Shown here one piece after another: positions 45,274-54,205 of a stretch of 64,000 nt of DNA (its first letter is position 1; every line of letters begins with the position of its first letter). Position numbers and translations under genes: made by a program. Below the pieces are notes generated by a model. It made no database searches. It was not told the origin of the DNA and saw nothing but the letters and a program-made list of their open reading frames with translations. This DNA comes from an uncultured Bacteroidales bacterium (GTDB lineage: Bacteria; Bacteroidota; Bacteroidia; Bacteroidales; Paludibacteraceae), in the NCBI GenBank assembly GCA_949282265.1, contig CASDOZ010000010.1:27190-91189 (forward strand). The letters are read 5' to 3'.

Positions 45274-46107
45274 CTATTGCCGTTCCTTAACAGGTTGTAC
45301 TATATAATCATCAATAAAGGCATACAAAAACAACCCGAACGAGACTGTCGATGCCGTAATGGAAATCACGGAGGCCAAAGAAGTTGCACCAAATATCTGC
45401 CTGTCCATGGCTTGAATATAAATCACATCATTCGGTTCAATATAATAAAACTCCGAATTAATAATATCCTCGCTCCGAACATCAAACATTTTTACCGTTG
45501 TTCCGGAATCTGTTTCTCTGATAATACGCACTTTGCTTCTGTCACCATAAGTACTTATATCCCCTGCCATGGCCAAAGCCTCGAAAATGGTCAATTTTTC
45601 CTTGGGTATCACATATTTCCCCGTATATTTTGCCCCTATCACGCTGAATGTGCGATTTATAATCTTAACCTCGACAGAGATATCACTTACGACTCCTGCC
45701 AGTTTTTCTTCCAACACTTCCTTTATTTCGCGGGAACCCATACCGCGCACATACACATTGCCTATCATGGGATAGGTAATTTCACCATTATCATTAACAA
45801 GATAAGTGTAAAGTTCCATGGATGTCGTGGTCGTATTCGTTGTATTCATCATACGCACCAATGTAGTGGCATCCATGCCGCTGTTGAAATAAGTATTGGT
45901 TTCTTCGTTAGTAGAATATACACGGATATACAAACGGTCGCCTTTTTGCACCGTATAATCAGTAAACATTACTGTGTCTGCATAAGAAGGTATATTGCCT
46001 ACCGGTTTCTGCATATAATTGACCTGCCGGTTCGTTACACACGAACCTAAAAACGAGGAACAGATAACTATGAAAAACAAACGGCAATATTTAATCTTCG
46101 CACACAT
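45274..46107 (-). CDS. Wza-like polysaccharide export lipoprotein (first gene of the locus)
   Basis: The ATG at 46107 gives 277 residues with an export signal ending in lipobox LGSC (near residue 22). The longer frame to 46203 begins with TTG and lies within the promoter, so it is rejected. An SLBB export domain follows, with TYLVNDNGEITYPMIGNVYVRGM and KEKLTIFEALAMAGDISTYGDRSKVRIIRE. It is the first gene of the polysaccharide operon and precedes its paralog by 3 nt. Confidence 0.9.
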   Translation of the reverse strand: MCAKIKYCRLFFIVICSSFLGSCVTNRQVNYMQKPVGNIPSYADTVMFTDYTVQKGDRLYIRVYSTNEETNTYFNSGMDATTLVRMMNTTNTTTTSMELYTYLVNDNGEITYPMIGNVYVRGMGSREIKEVLEEKLAGVVSDISVEVKIINRTFSVIGAKYTGKYVIPKEKLTIFEALAMAGDISTYGDRSKVRIIRETDSGTTVKMFDVRSEDIINSEFYYIEPNDVIYIQAMDRQIFGATSLASVISITASTVSFGLFLYAFIDDYIVQPVKERQ

Positions 46108-46130
46108 CCCACAGATATGATTTTGGTCTG

Positions 46131-46161
46131 CAAAGGTACATATTTTTTTGCATAACACAAG
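46131..46161 (-). promoter_or_regulatory. Promoter of the polysaccharide locus
   Basis: On the minus strand TACCTTTG (46131-46138) and CTTG (46158-46161) are 19 nt apart, a good -33/-7 match. Transcription would start about 20 nt before the wza ATG. No inverted repeats typical of an invertible promoter flank it, and no UpxY-like antiterminator gene is present. Confidence 0.65.
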
Positions 46162-46218
46162 TCTTTTTGTACATAAATACCATTTCATCGCATTAACTAT
46201 CAATCAAAGAATTTGTAT

Positions 46219-46254
46219 CAAAAACAAAAGGAGACACTTAATAGCATCTCCTTT
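46219..46254 (-). terminator. Terminator of the PorG-uppS-bamA-skp operon
   Basis: An 8-bp inverted repeat (46227-46234 with 46247-46254) is followed on the minus strand by TTTGTTTTTG. It lies 21 nt past the stop of the second skp gene and ahead of the polysaccharide promoter, so it separates the two operons. Confidence 0.6.
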
Positions 46255-46275
46255 CAAACATATACTTATTCTTTA

Positions 46276-46776
46276 TCAATTCAAGCCAAGCTTTGCTTTT
46301 ACCAATGGCAAAACATTCTGAGCCTTATCCGATTGGAATACAATTGCCTGAGTGGACAAATCGAAAATATAGGTAAAACCATTTTCTTTGCCAACCTCAC
46401 TAATGGCCGTCCTTACTTTCTCAAACAACGGGGCAAAAAGGCTTTCCTGTTTTTGCTGAATACCTGTATTCGCTGTATTCTGGAAAGTCGTTATACGCTG
46501 TTCCAATTCCAATATCTCGCTTTGTCGGGCTTCTTTCACAGCATCTGGCAAATTTGCCTGATTGTCCTGAAAATCCTTGATTTTATTGTAATACTCTTCT
46601 CTCATCTTCAATAACTCATCTTCATATTGTTTGGCCAACTCTTCCAAGGCTTTTTGATTCTCAGCGTATTCTGGCATTTGCGAAATCAATTCACCTGTAT
46701 TAATATATCCCAATTTATCCTGTGCGAACAGGCTGAAAGGCAGTGCCAATAAAACTGCTACAATAAACTTTTTCAT
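46276..46776 (-). CDS. Skp/OmpH family periplasmic chaperone (second copy)
   Basis: The 166-residue protein has a signal peptide ending near LFAQD and a long charged coiled-coil (about residues 40-120) with QKALEELAKQYEDELLKMREEYYNKIKDF, the jellyfish-like Skp arrangement. It ends in a beta segment with FTYIFDLSTQAIVF. Skp binds unfolded outer-membrane proteins on their way to BamA. It is 73 nt downstream of a paralog, and both follow bamA. Confidence 0.87.
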   Translation of the reverse strand: MKKFIVAVLLALPFSLFAQDKLGYINTGELISQMPEYAENQKALEELAKQYEDELLKMREEYYNKIKDFQDNQANLPDAVKEARQSEILELEQRITTFQNTANTGIQQKQESLFAPLFEKVRTAISEVGKENGFTYIFDLSTQAIVFQSDKAQNVLPLVKAKLGLN

Positions 46777-46849
46777 GTTTTCTGTTTTTCTTTATTTGTT
46801 TTTAGTTATATGAATTCCTGTGCCTATAATAGATTGCAAAAATACGAAA

Positions 46850-47365
46850 TTATTTCGAATAACCCAACTTTTCCAACACCATGTCGCTTATATCCAACTT
46901 CGGAACCGAATATATCAGGCTGATAGTCGTAGTTTTATCCAAGACCATGTCGTAACCTTTTTCCTTGGCGATTTCCTGGATAGCCGTATAAATTTCATCC
47001 TGAATAGGCTTTATCAAGCTTTCACGTTTCTTGAACAATTCGCCATCCTGCCCAAAATACTTCCGTTTCAACTCATTGGCTGCTTTCTCTTTAGCCACAA
47101 TTTCTTCCTCACGTTGCACTTTCATTTCTTCCGACAGGAATACCAATTCCGTCTGGTAATTTTTATACATGGTCTGCACTTCTTGCAACTGCGCTTCCAC
47201 TTCCTTCTGCCATTTTTTCGAAACCATATTCAATTGCTCATTGGCTGTTTCGTAAGCTGGAATATTTTTCATGATATATTCCATATCTACCAAAGCGTAT
47301 TTTTGCGCCGACAGGAAGGATGTAAATCCCGCCATGAGAATGATTGATAAAAATAATCGTTTCAT
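46850..47365 (-). CDS. Skp/OmpH family periplasmic chaperone (first copy)
   Basis: The 171-residue protein has a signal peptide ending near FLSAQ, a charged coiled-coil (EKAANELKRKYFGQDGELFKKRESL) and a final strand region (KGYDMVLDKTTTISLIY). It binds unfolded outer-membrane proteins in the periplasm. The order bamA-skp-skp is conserved in Bacteroidota. The gene is 23 nt after bamA. Confidence 0.88.
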   Translation of the reverse strand: MKRLFLSIILMAGFTSFLSAQKYALVDMEYIMKNIPAYETANEQLNMVSKKWQKEVEAQLQEVQTMYKNYQTELVFLSEEMKVQREEEIVAKEKAANELKRKYFGQDGELFKKRESLIKPIQDEIYTAIQEIAKEKGYDMVLDKTTTISLIYSVPKLDISDMVLEKLGYSK

Positions 47366-47388
47366 ATCACGTCTGTTTTTTATAAAGT

Positions 47389-50031
47389 TTACAATTCTTG
47401 ACCAAGTACAAAATGGAACTGACTTCCACTATAATCCTTTGTTCCACTGATAGCATCGAAACCGTATGCCCAATCGATACCCATCAAACCGAACATGGGC
47501 AAATAAATACGGACACCGACACCTGCCGAACGTTTCAAGTCAAACGGATTATACTCCTTTATGGAACTAAAACAGTTTCCTGCATCTACAAAGGCCAATG
47601 CCCATATTGTGGCATTTTGCTCCAATGAAATAGGATAACGCATTTCAAGTGTGAACTTATTATACAAGTATCCTGCCTGATAACCCGTTTCCAAATCGTA
47701 AGGTGTGAGTGAGCCGGCATCATAACCACGGAATGCGATGTATTCTGTAGCATATGTAGAATATGAAGACATACCATCACCTCCCATGTAATAAAGCCCG
47801 AACGGAGATTTTGCATACTCGTTATAATGGCCTACATATCCAAATTCGGCACGCGCCATCAACACGAGCTTATCATCGCGGGTCAGCGGCGTGAATGTCT
47901 TGGCAGAGAATGTCCATTTGTGGTATTCGATGAATTTGTAGCGTTCCTGGTCATCCATTTTCGAATAGTCCTTGCCATTGATAAGCGAATAAGGCGGCGT
48001 TATTTTCAACCCTAACGTAAAAGTGGAGCCGCGCCTCGTGTAAATGGGGTTATCAATTGAATTACGGCTCAACACGAGGTTCAGTGCCAAATCATGGCAA
48101 ATGCCATCCGTTACACGCAAATAGTACGATGGCCAATTGCTGAGCATGTACATTTGATAGGAGAACTCACCGTAGAACTGGAAATAATCATCCGGCCAGC
48201 TCAAACGCTTACCATACCCAATACTCGCGCCCAAAGTGCGCATATACGTTTCAGGGTCAGCCTCGTTTCCATACAACGTGCTGTTATAATAACTGTCCCC
48301 GTAACCATAGTAATAATAGTTATAGTAGTTCTGGTAATAACTGCTCAAATTGGAATAGTAACGGTCGCTCATGCCCGACTGGGTCGCGAAAAAGAAAGAG
48401 GCTGAAAGCGAGTTCGGACGTTTCCCGCCGAGCCATGGCTCCAGGAACGAAATGCTGGCCGATGAATAATAACTGGCATTCGTCCGGGCATTTATGGAAA
48501 AAGTCTGCCCTTCGCCTTGCGGCACAATGCGGTAGGTTTCCGGCTTGAACAAATTCTGGATGGCAAAATTGCTGAACTTGACGCCCGCACTGCCGACAAT
48601 GCCGGTTGCACCCCACCCTAATGAAAATTCCACCTGGTCGGAACTTTTGGTTTCCAGCTGGTATGTAATGTCAACCGTACCATCTTCCGGATTTGGCTGA
48701 ATATCCGGCACTAACTTTTCCTGGTCAAAATGTCCCATCTGGGCCAATTCACGCAACGAACGCATAATCAGCGACTGGCTGTACAATTGGCCCGGCTTGG
48801 TATATAATTCACGGCGCACTACATTTTCATAGACACGTGTGTTGCCCGCTATATTGATTTCGTTTATCGTTGCCGGCTTGCCCTCATACATGCGCATCTC
48901 AAAATCAATGGAATCACCGTCAATCTGCACCTCGACCGGCTCGACATTGAAAAACAGATAACCACGGTCGTTGTATAATTTGCTCACAGCATCGTCATCC
49001 TCAATCAACCGCTTGTTCAACTGTTTCAGATTATATACATCGCCTTTTTTGATACCCAGCACCGCCGACAGATATTCATGCGGATAAAGCGTATTACCTA
49101 TCCATTGTATATCACGGAAATAATACTTTTCGCCTTCATCCACTGTGATATAGACATCAACCTTGCCTTCTTCCACTTTGGATGGCACCACACTGTCTGC
49201 TACAATACAAGCATCACGATAACCAATTTCATTATACTTGTCAATCAAGGCGATTTTATCTTTCTCATACTCCTCGGAAACAAATTTCTTCGTGCGGAAG
49301 AAGTTCAAGATATGATTATCGTTTGTTTTTTTCATAGCCCTGTTTATTTGGTTATAACTCAAGGCTTCATTACCTGTGATATGGATCTCGCTTACTTTGG
49401 TTTTTTGTTTTTTGTCCACAACCACATCAACAATCACATTGCCGGGTTCTTCTGCATCACGCTGATAGACATCGACCTGCGCATCATGGTATCCTTTTTC
49501 TTCCAGATAATTCTTTACCAGCACTTTTGCCCTGTCGGAGATATTGGGCGTGATTTGGTTACCTTTCACAATACCAACCTTCACTTCCAGGTCTTCCTGT
49601 TCAGATTTCTTCAAACCGATATAATTGATTTCAGAAACACGTGGCCGCTGTGTCAATTCTATTGTCAACCAGACTTTGCCATCTTTTATATCCGTCGCTT
49701 TTATCTTGACATCAGAAAAAAGCCCTTGACGCATGAAACGCTGGACTGCATTGGTAATTTTTTCTCCCGGTATATCCACGACATCGCCAACAGCCAAGCC
49801 AGAATAACCAATCAAGACAAAATCTTCAAAATTATCAGCACCAGTTACTTTGATTTCAGCAATTTCACATGTTTGCGGTGAAGCATAGTCTATGTGTAAG
49901 TCCACAGGCTCAACATCCTGTACATTCTGCTGCACGCTGTCTAACGCATTTTGTTGCGCATAGACAGGTAACATAATCCACGAAAATATGGATAACGTAA
50001 CTATAACTCGGTTACACATGCTTTTGTTCAT
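47389..50031 (-). CDS. bamA: Outer-membrane protein assembly factor BamA
   Basis: BamA inserts beta-barrel proteins into the outer membrane. The 880-residue protein has a signal peptide ending near VYAQQ (about 25), five POTRA-like domains between about 55 and 460 (for example IAEIKVTGADNF and INEINIAGNTRVYENVVRREL), and a C-terminal barrel from about 465. The barrel loop at residues 558-587 is very rich in Tyr and Asn. The gene is between uppS (17 nt) and the two skp genes. Confidence 0.94.
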   Translation of the reverse strand: MNKSMCNRVIVTLSIFSWIMLPVYAQQNALDSVQQNVQDVEPVDLHIDYASPQTCEIAEIKVTGADNFEDFVLIGYSGLAVGDVVDIPGEKITNAVQRFMRQGLFSDVKIKATDIKDGKVWLTIELTQRPRVSEINYIGLKKSEQEDLEVKVGIVKGNQITPNISDRAKVLVKNYLEEKGYHDAQVDVYQRDAEEPGNVIVDVVVDKKQKTKVSEIHITGNEALSYNQINRAMKKTNDNHILNFFRTKKFVSEEYEKDKIALIDKYNEIGYRDACIVADSVVPSKVEEGKVDVYITVDEGEKYYFRDIQWIGNTLYPHEYLSAVLGIKKGDVYNLKQLNKRLIEDDDAVSKLYNDRGYLFFNVEPVEVQIDGDSIDFEMRMYEGKPATINEINIAGNTRVYENVVRRELYTKPGQLYSQSLIMRSLRELAQMGHFDQEKLVPDIQPNPEDGTVDITYQLETKSSDQVEFSLGWGATGIVGSAGVKFSNFAIQNLFKPETYRIVPQGEGQTFSINARTNASYYSSASISFLEPWLGGKRPNSLSASFFFATQSGMSDRYYSNLSSYYQNYYNYYYYGYGDSYYNSTLYGNEADPETYMRTLGASIGYGKRLSWPDDYFQFYGEFSYQMYMLSNWPSYYLRVTDGICHDLALNLVLSRNSIDNPIYTRRGSTFTLGLKITPPYSLINGKDYSKMDDQERYKFIEYHKWTFSAKTFTPLTRDDKLVLMARAEFGYVGHYNEYAKSPFGLYYMGGDGMSSYSTYATEYIAFRGYDAGSLTPYDLETGYQAGYLYNKFTLEMRYPISLEQNATIWALAFVDAGNCFSSIKEYNPFDLKRSAGVGVRIYLPMFGLMGIDWAYGFDAISGTKDYSGSQFHFVLGQEL

Positions 50032-50048
50032 AGTCTAAAAATCCTGCT

Positions 50049-50801
50049 TCAACGGTGAAACCGGGTTATTTGCTCACTGGTTTTTCCGTATCGACGTTCA
50101 CGGTGCTGGTAGGAATATATTGCATTATAAAACTGTTCTTTTCTAAAATCCGGCCAATTCACATCCGTAAAGAAAAGCTCTGAATATGCCATTTGCCATA
50201 GCAGGAAATTGCTGATACGTTGTTCACCACTTGTACGTATCAACAAATCAGGATCCGGAATATCTTTCGTATTTAAATGCTCTGCCACTACTTGCTCGTT
50301 TATCTGCTCAGGCGACAAAGAACCAGACAACACCTCAGCTGCAATTTGTCTGACAGCAGCTGTTATTTCCCAACGGGATGAATAGCTAATGGCCAGCACC
50401 AAGTTCAAACCCGTATTGCCGGAAGTTTCTTCCATGCAACGTTCAAATTTTTCCTTAGTCATGCGCGGCAAACGGGCCAAGTCACCTATCGCCCGCAAAC
50501 GGACGTTGTTCTTATTCAACGTAGGTGTTTCTTTTTCTATCGTATCGACCAGTAACTCCATCAGAGCCTCCACTTCTTCCGAAGGGCGATTCCAATTTTC
50601 AGTAGAAAAAGCATATAACGTCAAGTATTTAATACCAAGTTCAGCAGCTGCTTCCGTGGCCTCACGCACAGAATCAACACCATGTTGATGCCCATATATA
50701 CGGTTATAGCCGCGTTCTTGCGCCCAACGCCCATTACCGTCCATGATTATAGCCACATGCGTCGGCAAATTGCTTCTGTCTATTCTTTCCTTCCAAATCA
50801 T
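50049..50801 (-). CDS. uppS: Undecaprenyl diphosphate synthase
   Basis: UppS builds the C55 lipid carrier that peptidoglycan and the surface polysaccharides of this window need. The 250-residue protein has the cis-prenyltransferase signature [14 protein letters not shown] (residues 19-32, catalytic Asp), [17 protein letters not shown], the [11 protein letters not shown] motif and [20 protein letters not shown] near the end. It overlaps the PorG-like gene by 4 nt and is 17 nt upstream of bamA. Confidence 0.96.
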   Translation of the reverse strand: MIWKERIDRSNLPTHVAIIMDGNGRWAQERGYNRIYGHQHGVDSVREATEAAAELGIKYLTLYAFSTENWNRPSEEVEALMELLVDTIEKETPTLNKNNVRLRAIGDLARLPRMTKEKFERCMEETSGNTGLNLVLAISYSSRWEITAAVRQIAAEVLSGSLSPEQINEQVVAEHLNTKDIPDPDLLIRTSGEQRISNFLLWQMAYSELFFTDVNWPDFRKEQFYNAIYSYQHRERRYGKTSEQITRFHR

Positions 50802-51454
50802 AAAAACATATCACACATTCGGCATACATCACGTTCTTTAAACAAGTTGACCGTTATGCCGAAAGTTATAGTTGAAAACATATCGTTTCTTAAAAAATTG
50901 CTTCCGTTCAACTTGTACGAATTTGCCAGGGCTTCATTTCCTTCCAGTTTGTCAGACAAATAGAATTGGTGTTGCCATTCTATTTGGAGATTCAACAACG
51001 GAATGACATTCCACTTGAATCCTATTCCTAGGGGTATATAGAAACCCAGATCATTTCGCCTACCCGAAAGTCCGGCACCTATACCTACATTCAAATAGGG
51101 CGAATAATTTTTACAACTACTGTCGTACATTTTTCGCTCCATTTTGAAGAAGTTGAACTCACCGGAAAAATCCAAAGTCGTTATCTCGTTTTTAAATAAC
51201 GCGTTTTCAAATTTGTATTCAATATCTCCGTGCTGCCCTTTCACAGCAAGAGACCAACGCGAATCGAACTTGTAACGAAAAACCGCACCATAAACCGGAC
51301 GCATATGCTGGAAGACCGTAGGCGTAGCATCGCCGACATAATACGACCCGCCGCCGATTGGGCCAATTTCACACAAGTAACGTTCTCCGCGAATTCCTGT
51401 CGACAGCAACAACACCGACACTAACGCAAAACAATATCTGAAGATACGTATCAT
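50798..51454 (-). CDS. DUF6089/PorG-like outer-membrane protein
   Basis: The 218-residue protein has a signal peptide (ending near STGIRG) and an eight-stranded barrel pattern ([59 protein letters not shown]). It is in the position of porG in P. gingivalis, directly before uppS, bamA and two skp genes, and fits the DUF6089/PorG family. PorG is part of the type IX secretion system, but relatives persist in Bacteroidota that lack the system. It may head this envelope operon. Confidence 0.75.
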   Translation of the reverse strand: MIRIFRYCFALVSVLLLSTGIRGERYLCEIGPIGGGSYYVGDATPTVFQHMRPVYGAVFRYKFDSRWSLAVKGQHGDIEYKFENALFKNEITTLDFSGEFNFFKMERKMYDSSCKNYSPYLNVGIGAGLSGRRNDLGFYIPLGIGFKWNVIPLLNLQIEWQHQFYLSDKLEGNEALANSYKLNGSNFLRNDMFSTITFGITVNLFKERDVCRMCDMFL

Positions 51455-51606
51455 ATTGAGCTACTTTCTGTTTTTCAGATAAAAACGCCGTTTAGTGCAA
51501 AAAATTTTGTCGCATGCCAAAATACGGGGCAAAATTAATTAATATCTTCCAATGTATTCCCATGAAAGGAAAGGGGCGAAATTAATTTAACAAAAAATAG
51601 AGAACA

Positions 51607-52026
51607 TCAACGTAACTTCGCGAGCGCATTATTTTCTTTCTCTGTCATGGTTTTGCGTTGCCCGGGCGTCTGATCATCCTGGCCGCACAAATGTAGTATT
51701 CCATGAATCATGACACGCATCAATTCGTCCATAAAGGAATTGCCAAAATCCTTGGCATTAGAAGCTACCGTATCGATACTAATAAAAATATCCCCGGAAA
51801 TTGTGCTTCCGTCGGTATAGTCAAAAGTTATTACATCTGTATAGTAATCATGCTGCAAGAATTGCCGATTAGTCTCCAAAATACGTTCATCGTTACAAAA
51901 GACAAAAGACACATCACCGACATTCTTATTATAACCTGTCACAACATCCTTTATCCACGCCGATACCACCCGCCGTCTGAATTGCGGGAAAGCCGGACAT
52001 GCATCATCCAAATAGTAACTGATCAT
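51607..52026 (-). CDS. ybeY: Endoribonuclease YbeY (rRNA maturation)
   Basis: The 139-residue protein fits YbeY, a zinc-dependent RNase needed for 16S rRNA maturation. The N-terminal SFVFCNDERILETNRQFLQHDYYTDVITFDY segment and the metal site HGILHLCGQDD are visible. The family usually has H-x3-H-x5-H; the third His is replaced by Asp here (H-x3-H-x5-D), a substitution I have seen in other Bacteroidota. The gene is separated from the PorG-like gene by 152 nt without recognisable features. Confidence 0.9.
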   Translation of the reverse strand: MISYYLDDACPAFPQFRRRVVSAWIKDVVTGYNKNVGDVSFVFCNDERILETNRQFLQHDYYTDVITFDYTDGSTISGDIFISIDTVASNAKDFGNSFMDELMRVMIHGILHLCGQDDQTPGQRKTMTEKENNALAKLR

Positions 52027-52052
52027 ATTGATTTGATTTTACACATTGTATT

Positions 52053-52793
52053 TCAATACAATTCCAGATTTTGCCGATCAAAACGAAACGGCTCATCCAA
52101 GTCTTTCTCATAATGTATCATTTGTTCGCTTGACACGTAGTTCGACTGTATGTCGCGCACCGGAATGACATACAAATGTTCGGGCAAGGCCGGTGTCCCG
52201 CCGGAAGCAGCCACGATGAAAACCGGGATATTCATCTCGCGTTCAAAAACCTTTGCCCTTGCCAGAACTGTTTTGCTGGAACACACAAACCCTTGCTCAT
52301 GATTCTGGGCAAGCCATTTACACTCCACCCCAAAGCGCTGGGGTTCTTCTCCCTTGCCAATGGAAAACACCAATGCGGGACGTGTTACCGCCTGACGTTC
52401 TGCATCCACGGCTTGATCCATCAAACCATTGCGTTCCAGAACCTTGAAAGTACGCTTGTCGAATTTCTTCAGCAAAAAACCTTCAAAAGCCTTGTTGCGT
52501 TCCAGCCTGTCTGCGTTTATCTTAGGCATCAGATAACCCGCAGCGACTTTCTTTTTCAGATTTTCCACAATAGCCTCGCAGTTCAGCACATCCGGCAAAT
52601 CCACTTCATGCAACAATTCCTTGTCCGCTTCGGTTATATTACCTTGCGCCATTTCCTTTGCCACAAGATGTTGCCAAGGCGTTTTCGGCTGTTCTTCCGG
52701 CTCGGGTTGGGGAGCTACCGGTATTTCCGGCTGCGCTGGCGTATCAGATGGCCGCCGACGGCCGAACAAGTTGCTGAAAAAAACTATACCCAT
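52053..52793 (-). CDS. Unrecognised protein with a possible degenerate PD-(D/E)XK nuclease fold
   Basis: The 246-residue protein has a Pro/Glu-rich N-terminus (residues 15-40), a helical centre and a C-terminal half with FGVECKW (E157, K159) followed by NIPVFIVAASGGTPALPEHLYVIPV. This resembles a family of Bacteroidota PD-(D/E)XK-like proteins in which PD is followed by E-x-K. Here the expected PD is RPA (Ala140), so it may be catalytically dead. The N-terminus starts with a hydrophobic stretch of about 5 residues, not a full signal. I do not recognise a named family; the nuclease reading is by pattern only. Confidence 0.5.
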   Translation of the reverse strand: MGIVFFSNLFGRRRPSDTPAQPEIPVAPQPEPEEQPKTPWQHLVAKEMAQGNITEADKELLHEVDLPDVLNCEAIVENLKKKVAAGYLMPKINADRLERNKAFEGFLLKKFDKRTFKVLERNGLMDQAVDAERQAVTRPALVFSIGKGEEPQRFGVECKWLAQNHEQGFVCSSKTVLARAKVFEREMNIPVFIVAASGGTPALPEHLYVIPVRDIQSNYVSSEQMIHYEKDLDEPFRFDRQNLELY

Positions 52794-52815
52794 GATTTAC
52801 AAAACGTTTGACAAA

Positions 52816-54048
52816 TCAATGAAAAAACAAATATCCTATCAGAATGGCAGCGATAATACCGACCACGTCAGCTATCAAGCCACACGTAACCGCATACCGC
52901 GTATTCTTAATGCCTACCGAACCGAAATAGACGGCCAATATATAAAATGTCGTGTCCGTAGACCCCTGTATGGTGGAAGCCAAACGGCCGACAAACGAAT
53001 CGGCGCCATATTGCGTCATGGCATCGACCATCATGCCGCGTGCACCGCTGCCGCTCAACGGTTTCATCAGAGCCGTGGGCAACGCCCCGACAAAATCCGT
53101 ATTCAAACCGAGCCATGCAAAAAAGCGGGCCAGCCCTTCAATCATGAAATCCATTGCACCCGATGCGCGAAACATGCCAATGGCTACCAAAATGGCTATC
53201 AAATAAGGAATTATGCCAATGGCTACCTGGAATCCTTCCTTGGCACCATCAATGAAAGCATCATACACATTTATTTTTTTCCAAGCCGCCATGCCAATGA
53301 ATAAAATTATCAGCGACAACAAAATGCAACTGGAAATGACCGAAGAATAGACAGACAATTGCTCTTTGGGTAAACGGCTAAGCAGGAATACAAGTCCTCC
53401 AACCAAAACAGCCAATCCTAACAATGTACCAAGAATCACTTTATCGAACAAGTTAATACGCTGATAGATGGCCACAGCCAGAAAACCAGCAAGCGTCGAG
53501 GCAAAAGTTGCCAGCAAAATCGGCAAAAATATGTCGGCAGGATTGGCGGCACCCAACTGTGCACGGTACACCATAACACTTACCGGTACCAAGGTCAGGC
53601 CGGAAGTGTTGAGCACCAAAAACATAATCATCGGATTGGAAGCCTTGTTTTTATCGGGATTCAGATCCTGCATTTCCTTCATGGCTTTCAGCCCCATGGG
53701 TGTAGCCGCATTGTCCAACCCGAGCATATTGGCCGCCACATTCATAAAGATATTGCCCATGGCCGGATGGTTTTTGGGAATGTCCGGAAAAATCCGGCAG
53801 AAAAATGGGGCGACCATGCGCGAAAACGCCGACACCACACCGCCACGTTCACCAATCTTCATAATGCCGAGCCACAACGCAAGTACTCCCGTCAATCCCA
53901 AGGATATTTCAAATCCTGACTTTGCCGAATCAAAAGTAGAATTAACTATCCGGGAAAAGACATCGATGTCTCCATTGATAAAGAATTGCAGACATCCGGC
54001 AATAAAAGCAATCAGGACAAAACCTATCCAGATATAATTCAAAACCAT
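52816..54048 (-). CDS. SpmA/SpmB-like nucleoside-recognition (Gate) domain membrane protein
   Basis: From the ATG at 54048 (a TTG at 54066 is less likely) the 410-residue protein has about 9 to 10 membrane helices in two related halves, each with a gate-domain motif: the first half has NVAANMLGLDNAATPMGLKAMKEMQ and NTSGLTLVPVSVMVYRAQLGAANPADI, the second GALPTALMKPLSGSGARGMMVDAM and STIQGSTDTTFYILAVYFGSVG. Spore maturation proteins SpmA and SpmB have these halves as separate proteins. In non-sporulating Bacteroidota the fused form is common and its function is unknown; transport of a nucleoside or ion is only a guess. Confidence 0.8.
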   Translation of the reverse strand: MVLNYIWIGFVLIAFIAGCLQFFINGDIDVFSRIVNSTFDSAKSGFEISLGLTGVLALWLGIMKIGERGGVVSAFSRMVAPFFCRIFPDIPKNHPAMGNIFMNVAANMLGLDNAATPMGLKAMKEMQDLNPDKNKASNPMIMFLVLNTSGLTLVPVSVMVYRAQLGAANPADIFLPILLATFASTLAGFLAVAIYQRINLFDKVILGTLLGLAVLVGGLVFLLSRLPKEQLSVYSSVISSCILLSLIILFIGMAAWKKINVYDAFIDGAKEGFQVAIGIIPYLIAILVAIGMFRASGAMDFMIEGLARFFAWLGLNTDFVGALPTALMKPLSGSGARGMMVDAMTQYGADSFVGRLASTIQGSTDTTFYILAVYFGSVGIKNTRYAVTCGLIADVVGIIAAILIGYLFFH

Positions 54049-54164
54049 ATTTTTTCCGTTTTGCAAACCTTGGGAAGCGGAATTGTTGATAAAAAATTTA
54101 CCCCGTCAAGGCCTGTTTTCTAACAGGCTGCAAAATTACATTTTTTTTACGGCTGTACAACCCG

Positions 54165-54194
54165 TTTGTTACATGATTAATTTTCGTATCTTTG
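54165..54194 (+). promoter_or_regulatory. Promoter of the GT9 gene
   Basis: TTTG (54165-54168) and TATCTTTG (54187-54194) are 18 nt apart, close to consensus spacing. The ATG is only 11 nt after the -7 box, so the transcript would be nearly leaderless. Confidence 0.6.
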
Positions 54195-54205
54195 CACACT
54201 GATTT

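Noticed and set aside
46107-46203. Upstream extension of the first Wza gene from TTG
   Set aside because: It runs through the promoter and moves the lipobox to a position unlike a signal peptide.
54111-54128. Short hairpin upstream of the GT9 promoter
   Set aside because: The 7-bp stem is not directly followed by a T-run on either strand, so a terminator is not supported.
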